From Staphylotrichum longicolle (lineage: Eukaryota; Ascomycota; Sordariomycetes; Sordariales; Chaetomiaceae), in the NCBI GenBank assembly GCA_019096155.1, contig JAHCVI010000006.1, positions 1,178,001-1,242,000 of the forward strand: a DNA stretch of 64,000 nucleotides, written 5' to 3'. Made by a program: the position numbers and the translations under genes. Under the pieces are notes generated by a model. The model ran no database searches and had not been told where the DNA came from. It was given only the letters and a program-made list of their open reading frames with translations. Of the stretch, positions 8,782 through 19,528 are shown one piece after another; the first letter of the stretch is position 1; every line of letters begins with the position of its first letter.

Positions 8782-10498
8782 TCATGCACCATTTGCAGGC
8801 TCAAGTACAACCCGGTTTAGCATGTCGCAGCGTTCTCGCAGCTCCAGCGGCATGATAGCGGCCTCGAACCCGCCTGTAATGTTGTATATACGCGTGTTCC
8901 TGCCATACGTCGGCCACGCCATATCGTCACCGCGTACCAACGCCAGCAACCGCGCTTGAAAAGCAAGTGCCAGCTCCGGATTGCTGACCGGCGTTTGCTT
9001 GCTGTCGACGTAAAAGTAGTCTGCCATTTGCTGTTAGTTTTATACAGTTGTTGACCTTAGTTGAGCCCTTTGGCCTGCTTACATGACAGATCCTGGCCGT
9101 GAACCGCTGGGAGCGTTGACATGATGTACCGTAACGTCTTGTCCGGCAGCCCATTTGCCAAATTGTAAGCATTGCACGCAAAGACTGCGTCAGTTGTCCA
9201 ATCCCAAGCCAGCTCTTTTTCGAATCCAGGATGGTAGTACTGGTCTAGGATGGCCCGTATCGTCGCGTTGGCCCCCGCTGGCAACATCTGGCGCACTATT
9301 GTAGGGAAGTAGCCAGGCATGCCTACGTCATGCGACGTCTCCTTCCCTTCAAGTGCCATCGTCCCAACCACGAGCCTTTTCAGGCTTTTATGCATCCAGC
9401 CCTGTCTAATCAGAGCCAAGGGAATGTCGGGGATCAGCTTGCCATCAGGGGCCGGACCAAAGCCCATAAGTGGGCCAAGCGTGCCACCGCCCGTCTCGCT
9501 AGGCAGCTTGTTGATGAGCCGGTCGTTGACGCGCAGTAATGTTGCCTCAGGTACCGAGCGTAGACACGAGAGTGTCGTGCAGTTGGCGGCTTTGAGAACC
9601 ATGCTGAACAGTTCCCTTTGGCGGTCCTTGACGTTACGCCGTTGTGGTGCTGCTGGAGATGAGATAAAAGCCTGTTGGAACGGGAGCGGCTCGCCCTTGC
9701 CGCCGTTGAGAACCATCATGTAGTAGATCATACCGGCACCGGCGCTCTGCCCGATGACCGTAACATGCTTGCCGTGGCCGCCAAACTTGTGGATGTGCGT
9801 TGCGGTCCACCGAGCAGCGGCGAGGCAGTCCAGCATGCCAACATTGCCGTCCAGATCCTCGCCGTCGGCCCAGGTAAAGCCGGACACTCCCATTCTACAC
9901 CCGGGTTAACGCCTATCCCCTGTCAATGTTGCAGAGCTTGGACGAAGACTAACCGGTAGTTGTTGGCTACGGCGATGAACTTGCCCCCGTTCTGCTTGTG
10001 CATCAGATCAAACAGACCCATAGGATTGAAAAACAATTCCTTGTTGCCAAACGAATAGGCGCCACCGTAGAAGTTGTGAAGCACGGGCACATTGTCTCCC
10101 GGTCTCACCCCTTCGGGCACATAAACGTCCAGGAAGAGGCAGTCTTCATGGCCCCATGTCGTGCCGTTGATGCCCGGGAACGGGAGGTACCCTGGTGCCG
10201 ACGATATGCAGTCGGTGCTCCCCCACGGGAGCCTGCCGTCTTGGATGGCATCCACGCGGGGCAGCTTTGTGTCTGGGGCGCGGAAGCGCTGGTCGGTGGT
10301 TGGGGCGTTGGCGAAACGAATGTTCTTGTAGATGGCGACACGTTGGCCCGAGGCCGTGGTGTTAATGTGCGTCGGAACGTGCTGGGCGTAGCCGATGTCG
10401 ACTAGACCAGCTGGACGATATGGGTGGAGCGCACTCGGGCTGCCGAGTGCGCCTAACATGAGCGCCGAGAGTAGGACGAGAGTGGACGTGAGCGACAT
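8782..10498 (-). CDS. Secreted type-B carboxylesterase
   Basis: Three exons, 10498-9954, 9894-9083 and 9020-8782, giving 531 residues. Introns of 59 and 62 bases have GTTAGT/TAG and GTAAGC/CAG ends. Residues 1-20 form a signal peptide (MSLTSTLVLLSALMLGALGS), so the product is secreted; another Met 14 codons upstream (10540) would spoil the signal. The family hallmarks are the oxyanion loop NFYGGAYSFG, the nucleophile elbow GQSAGAG (Ser about 232), an acid region near LEGKETSHD and the catalytic His in VHGQDLSYYF. These place it in the alpha/beta-hydrolase carboxylesterase family (PF00135). Such enzymes hydrolyse carboxylic esters; the substrate cannot be read from sequence. It is divergent from the Zn2Cys6 regulator and close to a polysaccharide cluster, so it might remove ester side groups from plant polymers, which is inference. 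Confidence 0.88.
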
Positions 10499-11050
10499 AG
10501 CTGATGGTGAACAGAGTGGCCTTGGTCCGGAAGATGCCATCTCAACAATTATTTGACTCTTTATGTATTATGATAGTACTACCTTTGGAGCTGTCAAACC
10601 GAAATCGACGACCAGATTAGGCAAACGAGCATCGCCCAGGGTTTGATGACGATCCCATCGTTTACGGTTTACCCGGCTCGCTTGGCGCAGGCTTGGAGTT
10701 CAGCTAGCTGTCATCTTCTGGAGGGTTGGAGGAAGAGCCTAGAAAGACTCGATGCATGTATTCGTAAAATGCCGGACCCCTGGCTGGCGGAGATCTTGTT
10801 GAAAGGACATCGCGCGCATTCCTGCATGACTTTCAGAAAGCGCCTTGACAGAGATGAGTGGATGCACTGCCACGCTATCGCCCAAAGAGGAAAACGAGAT
10901 TCACAGCCCCCTGTCCTTTAGCAACGTCAGCTTCGTCATGGTAACTCCATAGTTGATCCGACGCGGCTGTACCTTGGGGCTTTTTGATACCCGAAGCCGC
11001 CTCCTTCGTTTCCCGCTTTCGGCCTTCGCCGCGAGGATGCCACGAACTCC
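10499..11050. other. Divergent promoter region
   Basis: 552 bases between the esterase start (minus) and the regulator start (plus). It should carry both promoters. I see no gene and no motif I would defend. Confidence 0.45.
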
Positions 11051-12394
11051 ATGGCAGATATGTTCCCTGCAGCAGACCTTCGAGTTCTCTCCTTCCAGCC
11101 GGAGCAGGGAAATAGTACGGCCCGACCATACCGAAAACGCAGAACGCACCACAAGTCCAAGGCCGGTTGCCACGCCTGCAAAGCAAAGCGAGTCAAAGTG
11201 AGTAGATCCGGTCTGCTGTAATACTTGGTACCGTGTGTTTCATATTGATGGTTCGCGAAGTGCGATGAAGCTAGACCCCGCTGTTCGCGCTGTCAGCGCA
11301 ACAGTGCTCGGTGCAGATACGGCTCGGTGACATCGAGACCGGCTAGCACCTCCCCGAGAGCCAGTTTGTGCCAGTCTCCAGCCGTCAACGGCCTCGACCT
11401 CTCGCCGGGGCCCGTCTCCCGCGGCACTTCACGCATTGTTCTTTTGCATCACTTCCAGGACCTCTTCCCCGAGCTTCAGTTGCACCTCCTCGGCCGCGCC
11501 AGCCCCAACTCTATCCTCTCTCTTGGGCTCGCGAGGTCCTTCCTGCTCGACGCCGTACTGTCTGTCGCGGCTTCGCACCTGCGCCATTGCCACACCATTC
11601 CTGAAAATCACCACGAGAGTCGCGTGGCAGAACACTTCCACCAAGCCCTCGCCATCAGGGGCTTCCGCAGAGCGCTGGCACAGTCCACGTTGGACCAGCA
11701 AACCGCCGACGCGTTGGTTCTGACGTGCATGCTGCTTAACCTCCTGGCCTTCTCGTTCAACGACGAGAACGAGGATAGCCCAACGAATTCATGGATCTTT
11801 TGTCCTGGCGACCCGCACCGGCTGGGCTGGTTCTCCCTGCAGCTTGGCCTAAAGCCGCTGCTCGCTGCTACGGAAAAGTTCCGTGGTTGTAACACCATGC
11901 TGTCATGGATGTACGAGCCGCCACACCACAGTATCTCTCAGCCGGATCCCTTGTTGCCAGCACACTGGGAATCCTTTTTCAACAAGTCAGACTCGGATGC
12001 CAGCATACTGCTTGAGCCCGCCCGCATGCTCGCGTGCGTGCGCAACGCCGAGCCCCGCGCCGAGTCCTTCATCCTTTACGTACAATTTATAGGCACGCTG
12101 GACATGAATTACCGCTTTCGCAACATGCTTGAGGCCCGAGACGAGCGTGCCATTTGGCTGCTGGGTTACTGGCTCGGTTTGATGTGCCGCTTTGGATGGT
12201 GGTGGATGCGGATGCGGGTCAATAGCGAGTGGCGGGCTGTATGTCTGTGGCTGGACCAAAGGGGGGTTAGGGAGCGGCCTGGGGAGGAGGGAAGGCATTG
12301 GAGGGTGTTGATGTCAGAACTTGGGCGGGTGCGGTGTTGGCCAATGCGGGTGGATAATTCTGTGGTCACAGGCATAGAAACATTCGCTACATGA
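11051..12394 (+). CDS. Zn(II)2Cys6 transcription factor
   Basis: Two exons, 11051-11197 and 11261-12394, 426 residues. The 63-base intron (GTGAGT/AAG) interrupts the zinc cluster between its second and third Cys. The joined cluster has the standard spacing C-x2-C-x6-C-x6-C-x2-C-x6-C (CHACKAKRVKCDEARPRCSR onward, residues about 41-68), preceded by a basic stretch YRKRRTHHKSK that could serve in DNA contact or nuclear import. The rest resembles the middle region of fungal C6 factors of the sterol-uptake-control-like group (DLFPELQLHLL, LLDAVLSVAASHLRH, ADALVLTCMLLNLLAFSF). It is short for the class and lacks a distinct activation domain. It sits between the esterase and the polysaccharide cluster, so it could regulate either; there is no direct evidence. 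Confidence 0.85.
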
Positions 12395-13215
12395 TACTCA
12401 AGCTATGGACGGCCAAGATATGGCTGTGGTGGAGGTCACGTCTTGCAAGAGCTCGGTGGTGAATCTTTGTTGGCTTCAAACGGAGCGAAGTACAGCGGTT
12501 TATATGAGGAGATCTATCATTCTTGACAAGGTCGTGATGTTTGGTGAGCTTCCGGTCACTTCCAGCATACCCAAATTGGAAGAGTTCCTGTGGCTCCCCA
12601 ACATGTGACATTTTGTAGAGTCCCATCTGACCTGATTTCACTCAGTCTCTCTTGTCCGGCATTCGAGCTGGTTGAAGTCCACCATTGCCCGTCATCAAGC
12701 AAGGCGACCGTGAGTGCAAAAGCTTTAGGTATTTAGCACAGTGATCCCCGAATGAACGTGCCCGGCATCGAACAAAGAGGGCTGAAACCGGAAGTCGTCC
12801 CTCTTTTGTGTGTAATAAGATTAGGTACTTTGTGAAATCCCGAGTTTTGGGTTGAAACACTCTTTGGCACCACGTGAGGCTGAGATTAGCATTCCTCCTC
12901 CTTCCGCTTCTTGTTAGTTGCTGCTCGGAGGTGGCGGAGGGTGCTAGGACATAGCGGGCCTCCCTTGTCTCAGCAGGCGGTAGAACCTTCAACGAAGGAG
13001 GTGCCGCGCTCCTGTAGTTTCACAGCACCCCATCCAGCTCGCCACTTCATCAAACTAACCGATCTCGGAGAACGACTTGGAAGAGAGGAAGTGAAATCCA
13101 TGCCTCGACATCAATGGATTTCTCTCCCGGGGAGCACTCAGAGTTGTTTATTTAAGCAGAATACTGCCATCCCACGGACGCCGGCATTTATCCACGGTGG
13201 AAGGAGACGCGCGAC
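12395..13215. other. Intergenic; imperfect hairpin
   Basis: No gene recognised. An inverted repeat pairs 12772-12781 (acaaagaggg) with 12799-12809 (ccctcttttgt) with one bulged base and a loop of about 17 bases. A TATTTAA stretch at 13150-13156 lies about 65 bases before the proposed lost start of the next gene. Confidence 0.4.
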
Positions 13216-14615
13216 ATAGCCAACACAAACTCAACGGCTCCGCTACTACCTCCACCACCGGGGGCAGGTACCGGCCCAGGACCGGTCGGCGTGCCTGGGG
13301 GAACGGACCGCTCGTACCAGGTCGATATTATCGTCTGCGCTGTAGTCACGGCCGCCATTGGCAGTGTTTTTGTTGCGCTAAGGTTCTACACCCGGCGAGT
13401 CATCGTTTATGTGCTGGGTTGGGAGGACTGGTTAATCATGGCCGCTCAGGTGAGTGTCGTGTTCACCTTTGCGCTGTATGGGCGGCGGTCGGCGAATAGT
13501 GCTAAAATTCGCTGCATGTGTAGATTTTCTCCATTGCCATGTCTGCGGGCTTCATCCATGGTACAACTCCCCTTTAGCAGGCTCCTAGCGCGCCTGTTCC
13601 CGGCATTGATCTCGCTGACTGAAGCTTCCATAGAAGCCATCCTCGGTCACGGCCAACACTCATGGCTGGTGCCAGTCGAAAATTTCTTTCACATTTCAAG
13701 GGTAAATCCAGCATTCCATACTGATCCAGCTTCCTATTTTTTCCCCAATTAACATTATTTTCCACTTCAGGCAGGCTGGTATACGATCCTTTTCTACGAG
13801 CTCAGCCTCTTTTGCTCTCAGCTCTCAATCATGATGCTCTACATCCGCATCTGGACACTCCCTTGGGCCCGCCGCACTGCCTACGGGCTCCTGATTCTGG
13901 TCATCGTCTACAATTTATTGGTCGTCGTCATGGTTGCAACCGCCTGCGTGCCTCTGTCCGCCTTTTGGCACCTTTCAATCAAAGGTGCCTACTGTCACGT
14001 CAAGAACATCTGGTGGGCAAACACGTACCTGCACGTCATCGTCGATTTTTTTTATCTACCTCCTGCCTATGCCCGTTATTATCCGAGTCCATTTCCCGAG
14101 GAGGCAGAAGGTACTGCTCTTTGTTCTGTTTGCCTTTGGGTTTTTGTAGGTCTATCCCGCTTTTGTTTCTATTACTCCAGCTCTAACTACATCCCATCAG
14201 CGTCTGCGCGTTGTCTATCATCCGGCTATACATCCTGAAGATTACCGCCAATACGATGGATTATACTTTCGACAACGTCCCCATCGCGTTTTGGACGTGT
14301 GTCGAGACAAACGCGACGGTCGTCATTGCTTGCTTCATGACTATGAAGCCTCTTTTGTGCAAGTGGTTTCCCAATCTCACGACGCCTAGTGAGGGCAGCA
14401 GTGAGCAGCAGCATCAAGAATCAATGGTGGATAAAGGCCGCTTGCCGACAATCGGTTCCAGGACGTCTCGTCCAACCCTAGCAAGACAGCATCGGTTGTG
14501 GATGATCACTGGGAATCCTGGGAAGGGTGAACAGAAAGCATGTAACGCGGGCTCCATGGATATGCACGAGTTGGGTCCCGGAACGGATCCAGATGACTCT
14601 GAAGCAGCTGTTTGA
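13216..14615 (+). pseudogene. SAT4/Pth11-type membrane protein, apparently disrupted
   Basis: Five exons can be built: 13216-13449, 13524-13560, 13634-13701, 13771-14145 and 14201-14615, all with GT..AG introns. The protein shows the family pattern: VDIIVCAVVTAAIGSVFVAL, the GWEDW loop, FSIAMSAGFI, GHGQHSWL, LFYELSLFCSQLSIMMLYIR, LLILVIVYNLLVVVMVATAC, VCALSIIRLYI and FWTCVETNATVVIACF, then a long Ser/Thr-rich tail. Two faults are visible. No ATG exists in frame upstream of TM1; the best position, 13216-13218, reads ATA followed by ANTNSTAPLL. A run of eight T at 14046-14053 shifts the frame where seven would give VDFFIYLLPMPVII. Either both are real lesions or the T run is a sequence error and the start is in an unseen upstream exon. 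Confidence 0.7.
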
Positions 14616-15775
14616 GCCATGGCCAACGACCGATTCATCAGCGGGATTGGACTTTGGCGGTCAAGTTGTCACACTGCAGGGAGCTTCTGGTGGAATACGA
14701 GTAAGCGCGATCTATTGAACAAAAAAGAGCTGCTCTCTGGAGCCAGTGAATATAGAAATGAGACTCCCTTTCTAATGCCAAGCTCTCATGTGTCTGCCAA
14801 GCTCATAAGAGCTGACCGAAGTATGTCTTAACTGCAACACAAGTGTTCGTCGCGTGCCGGTCTTGCGTCGGAGTCGGACGACGAGACACTCAAGAACTGG
14901 GCTCCACCCAAAAGTCCTCGAAGGATTCATCTGGGACCATTCACCAAGTAGCGTTAGTTGAACCAAAGGCGCTCCTGTGCTCTCCACAGGGGCGGATTGG
15001 TGGAAAGCGGCGCGTCGGTGCTAGACTCACGTTGGAGCACGCTTCAGAGAAGCAAGCCGTCTCACAACCGATCAAGGTTCATTGCCATGTGGTGGACATG
15101 ATTTAGCCTAAACATTCCCGGTTCGAGTGGCCTGGCCCGAGAAGCTGGTAACGACCCCGATGATAGGATCTGATGATAGCTAACCCGATGCGGTGGATCA
15201 GTGCTCGTATTCCATTTACACAGGAAGAGGACGGCTTGGCAAATATGCGGGGGAGTTTTCGGCCAAATCAACACCGAGCAGAGGAGGAAGCTTAGCCCCT
15301 GAGCTCCTCCAGAATACCCGACAGAATGCGGGGAAAATGCGCTGCAACAGGAATGAAACTGCCTCGTCGTTCACTCAAGAGTTGTATGAGAAGGCGCTAG
15401 GGTGCACAAGACGGAGGCGCTGTCCTGCAAGTGCAGATCCTTCACCGCGGTCGATTGCATTGGTGGAATATCGTCGATTTGTTGTTATTGTCCATCATCC
15501 AGTCTCGCCCTCTTCCCGGCTTGCTTCAACCATTGCGCTGCTTGGCATTAGCCATCATGGCCAGGGGCTCTCTGGGTCGTTGGAGATCAGGCGCCTGAAC
15601 TTCTGAAGCGAGTGCCCAAGATGCCCCAGATGCGCGAGCATATAGAGGAAAAAGATCCAACCTCTAGAGGCCGGTGAGAATCAGGTATCATAGCCTGTTG
15701 CGACCGCCATCGTCTCATCACGACCTGTCCATTCGTTCTGTGAGGTGTCTCTTCTGGATCGTCGTTGCCTTCACC
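14616..15775. other. Intergenic with second repeat copy
   Basis: Holds the repeat copy at 14995-15110. Otherwise there are short frames with no recognisable protein, then the pectate lyase promoter at the right end. Confidence 0.4.
14995..15110. repeat. Dispersed repeat copy B
   Basis: Direct-orientation partner of 8174-8295. Homology stops abruptly on both sides. The two copies bracket the esterase, regulator and second SAT4-like gene. Confidence 0.65.
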
Positions 15776-16841
15776 ATGCACCTCATCGGCACGTTCGGTT
15801 CTGCGCTGCTACTCGCAGCATTTCATGTTGCACTTGCAGACGCCCAAACCTGCGCCAAGTGCGATGTGGAAGCGCATGGCTTCGCGTCTCTCAATGGTGG
15901 CACCACCGGCGGCAAGCGCGGCCGCATCGTGACGGCCAAGAAGCTCGACGACTTGATCCAGTATGCGGCCTCGGCCGAACCCCTCATCATCCGCGTCGAC
16001 GGAATGATCAAGGCGAAGCCATTTGGCTTCGAGGTGCCCGTCAAGAGTCACAAAACCATCATTGGCGTTGGCGGCAAATCAGGCATCGAAGGGGGCGGCC
16101 TCAATATCAACAGCCAGAAGAACGTCATCATCCGCAACCTCAAGATCCACGGTACTTACGACAAGGACAACTGGGCTGGCAAGGTGGGTGACTATGATGC
16201 CATCCAGGTTGACAATTCGACCAACATTTGGATTGACGGTAACCACGTAAGTCCGGGCTCTCTCGCTGCGCTATTCTCTAGCCTTGCAGTCAAGAAAGGG
16301 ATCTGCAAGCTGATGGGTGTGCTTTCAATCTCAGCTCGCCGAAATGGGAGACGGTCTGATCGATCTGCGCCGCGACACCGACTACGTGACCGTGTCCAAG
16401 AACATCATTGAGAAGCACAACAAGGCCTTCGGAATTGGATGGACCACGAACGTGGTCACCAAGGTTACTATCAATGACAACTTCTTTCATTCGACCAATG
16501 TGCGCAACCCCAGCGGCGACGCTATCAAACACGGCCACTTGTACAACAACTACTACCGCAACATTACGGGCTACGGCAACTACGCCCGGGGAGACACCGA
16601 ACTGCTCATCGAGACCAGCTACTTCGAAGATGTCTTCGACCCCATCGTCGCTGGGCCAAAAGGCCGCATCAAGACAAACTGGGTCAAGTTCAAGAGGTGC
16701 GACGGTGAGATCCACCTTGACGTCCGAGGCGACACCGTCTTTCAGGCCTCCAAGTTCTACAACTACACTCTTGCCGACCCCTATGATATCCCCGTTGATG
16801 TCCCCTACAACGCCGGGCCCAAGGTGGACATTGGTGTTTGA
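15776..16841 (+). CDS. Secreted pectate lyase, polysaccharide lyase family 1
   Basis: Two exons, 15776-16246 and 16335-16841, 325 residues; the 88-base intron has GTAAGT/CAG ends and phase 0. Residues 1-23 form a signal peptide (MHLIGTFGSALLLAAFHVAL), so the enzyme is secreted. The body is a right-handed parallel beta-helix type sequence with repeated N-V-I-I-R-N-L and T-N-I-W-I-D steps. PL1 markers in order are GVGGKSGIEGGGLNI, NVIIRNLKIHG, DAIQVDNSTNIWIDGNH across the splice, DGLIDLRRDTDYVTVSKNII and VRNPSGDAIKHGHLYNNYY. The last corresponds to the catalytic-Arg and N-N-Y-Y region. PL1 enzymes cleave polygalacturonate by Ca-dependent beta-elimination. Length is usual for the family. It is the only clearly secreted depolymerase of the cluster on its right. 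Confidence 0.9.
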
Positions 16842-17780
16842 GCGAGTGGTCATGGAAGAAGGACGAAGAAGACGGTCAGGCTAGGACTCTTTCATTATTG
16901 CGGTTATGTACTTCCTGAAAACATCGACTTGTGGCAACCAGAGTCGCAATTGTTTTTGTCATATAAGGTTGTCGCTCTGAATAAACAATGGAGAATTTTA
17001 GCTTCAAAACCAAAACACCAACTCTCAGCCTTGATATGCCAAACGCTGTCAAGGTGAGAAAGGGTTCGCCAGTTGCTATGTTAACAACACCAGCAAGTAT
17101 CCGTGTTCGCGCGTCTCACAATCATGAGACCAAGGGGTCTGTCAAGAGCCCGCTTTGTTGGTCTTGAAGTTTTCTGTCTTCTTCTCTTTTCCACAAAGTG
17201 TAAACGTTTCCCAACCGGCCGGCTGTCGGGAGTCGCCGAACTTGATGGATGGGCTCAGCAAAGCTCAGGACGGCGTAATAACTCACGGCCATGCCCCCCC
17301 TTCAAATTACTTGACGCGGCTTAGATTGACCAAGAAGGCCTCCATCGCCTTGAACACTCATTTCATCGGACCGGGACTCGGCAAGGAGCGATGTGTCCCC
17401 CGCACGCGGCGACCTTGGCAGCGCTCGAAGGAATCGGCGCCGACAGGGATTCGGACCCCACTGCCGGAGCGTCGTCTGTGATTGCTGGAGAAACATATCA
17501 CAAATGTCAGATGTGGACAGAGCTACAGGCAAAAGGGAAAGCACCCGCTTTGTCCAGGGAGTCGGGACTCCCGCTGCCGCCGGTGACACGATGTCAGGGT
17601 AGGTCCCGGCCGGCTGAGACCTTGAGGCTTAAAATAAATTGCCCGCCAAAGTGCCCCCTTGCCGACTCTAAGGTCCTGGCAGGCATCCGACTCGCTGGAT
17701 ATCCCCGACTCGGCCACTGCACTGGTTCATCTCATCCCAAGATCGTTCTGTGAAGACCCAGATCAGGGGCACCCGGCATC
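16842..17780. other. Intergenic upstream of the first GH43 gene
   Basis: No gene recognised. It holds a GGCTAG hexamer at 16879-16884 and an A/T-rich patch near 17630-17640 (aaaataaatt) that could be a core promoter. A sequence at 17440-17475 looks superficially like a tRNA T arm but fails on inspection. Confidence 0.4.
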
Positions 17781-19519
17781 ATGGGCGAGTTCACCTTCAC
17801 CAACCCCATCATCCGCGGGTTCAACCCCGACCCGACCGTCTGCGTCGTGCCGGCGACGCCGACGGCGCCCGCGCAGTACTTCCTCTCCACGTCGACGTTC
17901 GAGTTCTTCCCCGGCGCGGCCATCTACCACTCCACCGACCTCCTCAACTGGAAGCTCATCGGCCACGCCCTCAACCGGCGCAGCCAGATGGACATGCGCA
18001 CGGTCGAGCCCGGCGCGGGCTCGTGGGCGAGCACGCTGCGCTACCGCCCCCGCGAGAAGCGGTGGTACCTCACCAACGGCGTGTTCCAGCGGTACCGGCC
18101 GAGCGTCGACGAGCGCGTCTTCCCGCGCGGCTTCTACGTGTGGACCGACGACATCTTCGACGACGCGGCGTGGTCGGAGCCCGTCTACTTTGACAACCCG
18201 GGCTTCGACCAGGACCTGTTCTGGGACGACGAGGACGGCGGCAAGGTGTACCTGTCCACGACGGTCCGCATGGGCCGCCGCACGCCGGGGCTCAAGCTCA
18301 AGGACTTTGCCATCCACATCTCGGAGATCGACCTGCTGACCGGCAGGACGCTGACGCCGCCCAGGATGATCCGGGACTCGCCGTTCGGCGTGGCCGAGGG
18401 CTCGCACATCATCCGCAAGGGGAAGTACTACTACCTGTTTACGGCCGAGGGCGGCACCGAGGCGGGCCACCAGGAGTGGGCGTTCCGGAGCACCGAGGGG
18501 CTGTATGGCCCGTGGGAGGGCCAGGGCAAGGCGCTGTGGTACAATGGCCCCGAAGAGGAGGTGCAGCGCACGGGGCACTGCGATCTCTTTGAGGACGGGC
18601 AGGGGCAGTGGTGGGCTGTCCTGCTCGGGGTACGGCCGGCGAAGAACCACGAGGGGAAGTGGACGGAGCCGCAGCTGGGCAGGGAGACGTTCCTGGTCAA
18701 GGTGGACTGGGTGGACGACTGGCCCGTGTTCAACGAGGGGAAGAATGTCGGGTTGGAGACGGTCGGGCGCGAGGTGGTTGTGCAGGCGCCGGCTGCAGGA
18801 CCGGATGGCGTACGTTGGAGGGCTGATCTGTCCAAACCGGACCTGGAGCTGGGATGGTATCATAAACGTAAATAAGCATTGAGCACTTCAGGATGACTTT
18901 GGCTGACGGGGAAGCAGACACGCCGATCAAGAAGTGCTACTCGCTGACGGAGCGGCCTGGGTATCTCAGGCTCTATGGCAACTGCTACGATCTCACGAGC
19001 CCGGAGTCGCCGGCGCTGCTGCTGCGGAAGCAGACGGGATACAGCGAGACATTCCGTGCCAAGATGAGTTTCCAGCCCAGCAGGCTCGGGTATGAGTCGG
19101 GAGTGACGCTGTGGTGGCACCAGTACTCGTTCGCGTCCATCGGCATCGGCATTGTGGAGCCCTCGGAGGGAGGTGAGCCGGTACAGACGGTCATCGCGCG
19201 GGAGCCAACGGGGAGGAACGGCGAGCTGAAGATCTCGTATCCCCTGCTAGACAGCAGGGTGACGTTCGGCGTAAATGATGCCGTGCAGCTCACCATCGAG
19301 ACGACCCCGGCAGACTACAAGTTGACGCTGTCCGTGGGCGGGGCGAACGCGAGCGTGTCCTTTGCCGCTGAGACGCTCACTATCAACCCGCCCGTGGGGT
19401 GTGCTTTTGCAGGAGCCATGTTTGGCATCTACACGTTTGGGAAGAGTGAGCCCGCTTTGGACCCGTCAGACTTTTGGGATATTGAGATTATCGAGCGGTC
19501 TAGATTGTTCACTTCATAG
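17781..19519 (+). CDS. GH43 beta-xylosidase/arabinofuranosidase-type glycosidase (first)
   Basis: Two exons, 17781-18867 and 18918-19519, 562 residues. The 50-base intron (GTAAAT/CAG) restores WYHKHTPIKKCYSL, the usual linker before the C-terminal domain. Residues 1 to about 330 form the five-bladed propeller with the three acidic residues expected in GH43: Asp17 in GFNPDPT (base), Asp145 in GFDQDLFWDD (pKa modulator) and Glu206 in AEGSHII (acid). The last 200 residues form the beta-sandwich domain (ConA-like, GH43 C2), including ERPGYLRLYG and SGVTLWWHQYSFASIG. There is no signal peptide, so action is probably cytosolic on imported xylo- or arabino-oligosaccharides. Exact substrate preference cannot be assigned. 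It ends nine bases before the stop of the opposite-strand GH43. Confidence 0.93.
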
Positions 19520-19528
19520 TCTACCGAT

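Noticed and set aside
17440..17480. tRNA-like stretch with a T-arm-like GGGGTCCGAATCCC on the minus strand
   Set aside because: The T loop has C where T is invariant, the stem needs G-T pairs, no D arm is found and the acceptor does not pair convincingly; part of the look comes from the palindrome tcggcgccga.
17763..18863. 366-codon open frame antisense to the first GH43 gene
   Set aside because: Mirror frame caused by high GC at third codon positions; composition is Arg/Ala/Pro/Leu junk and the opposite strand is a clear GH43 enzyme.
18888..18892. Alternative acceptor (CTTCAG) for the first GH43 intron
   Set aside because: It would break the frame into the beta-sandwich domain; the acceptor at 18916-18917 keeps it and gives the conserved TPIKKCYSL linker.
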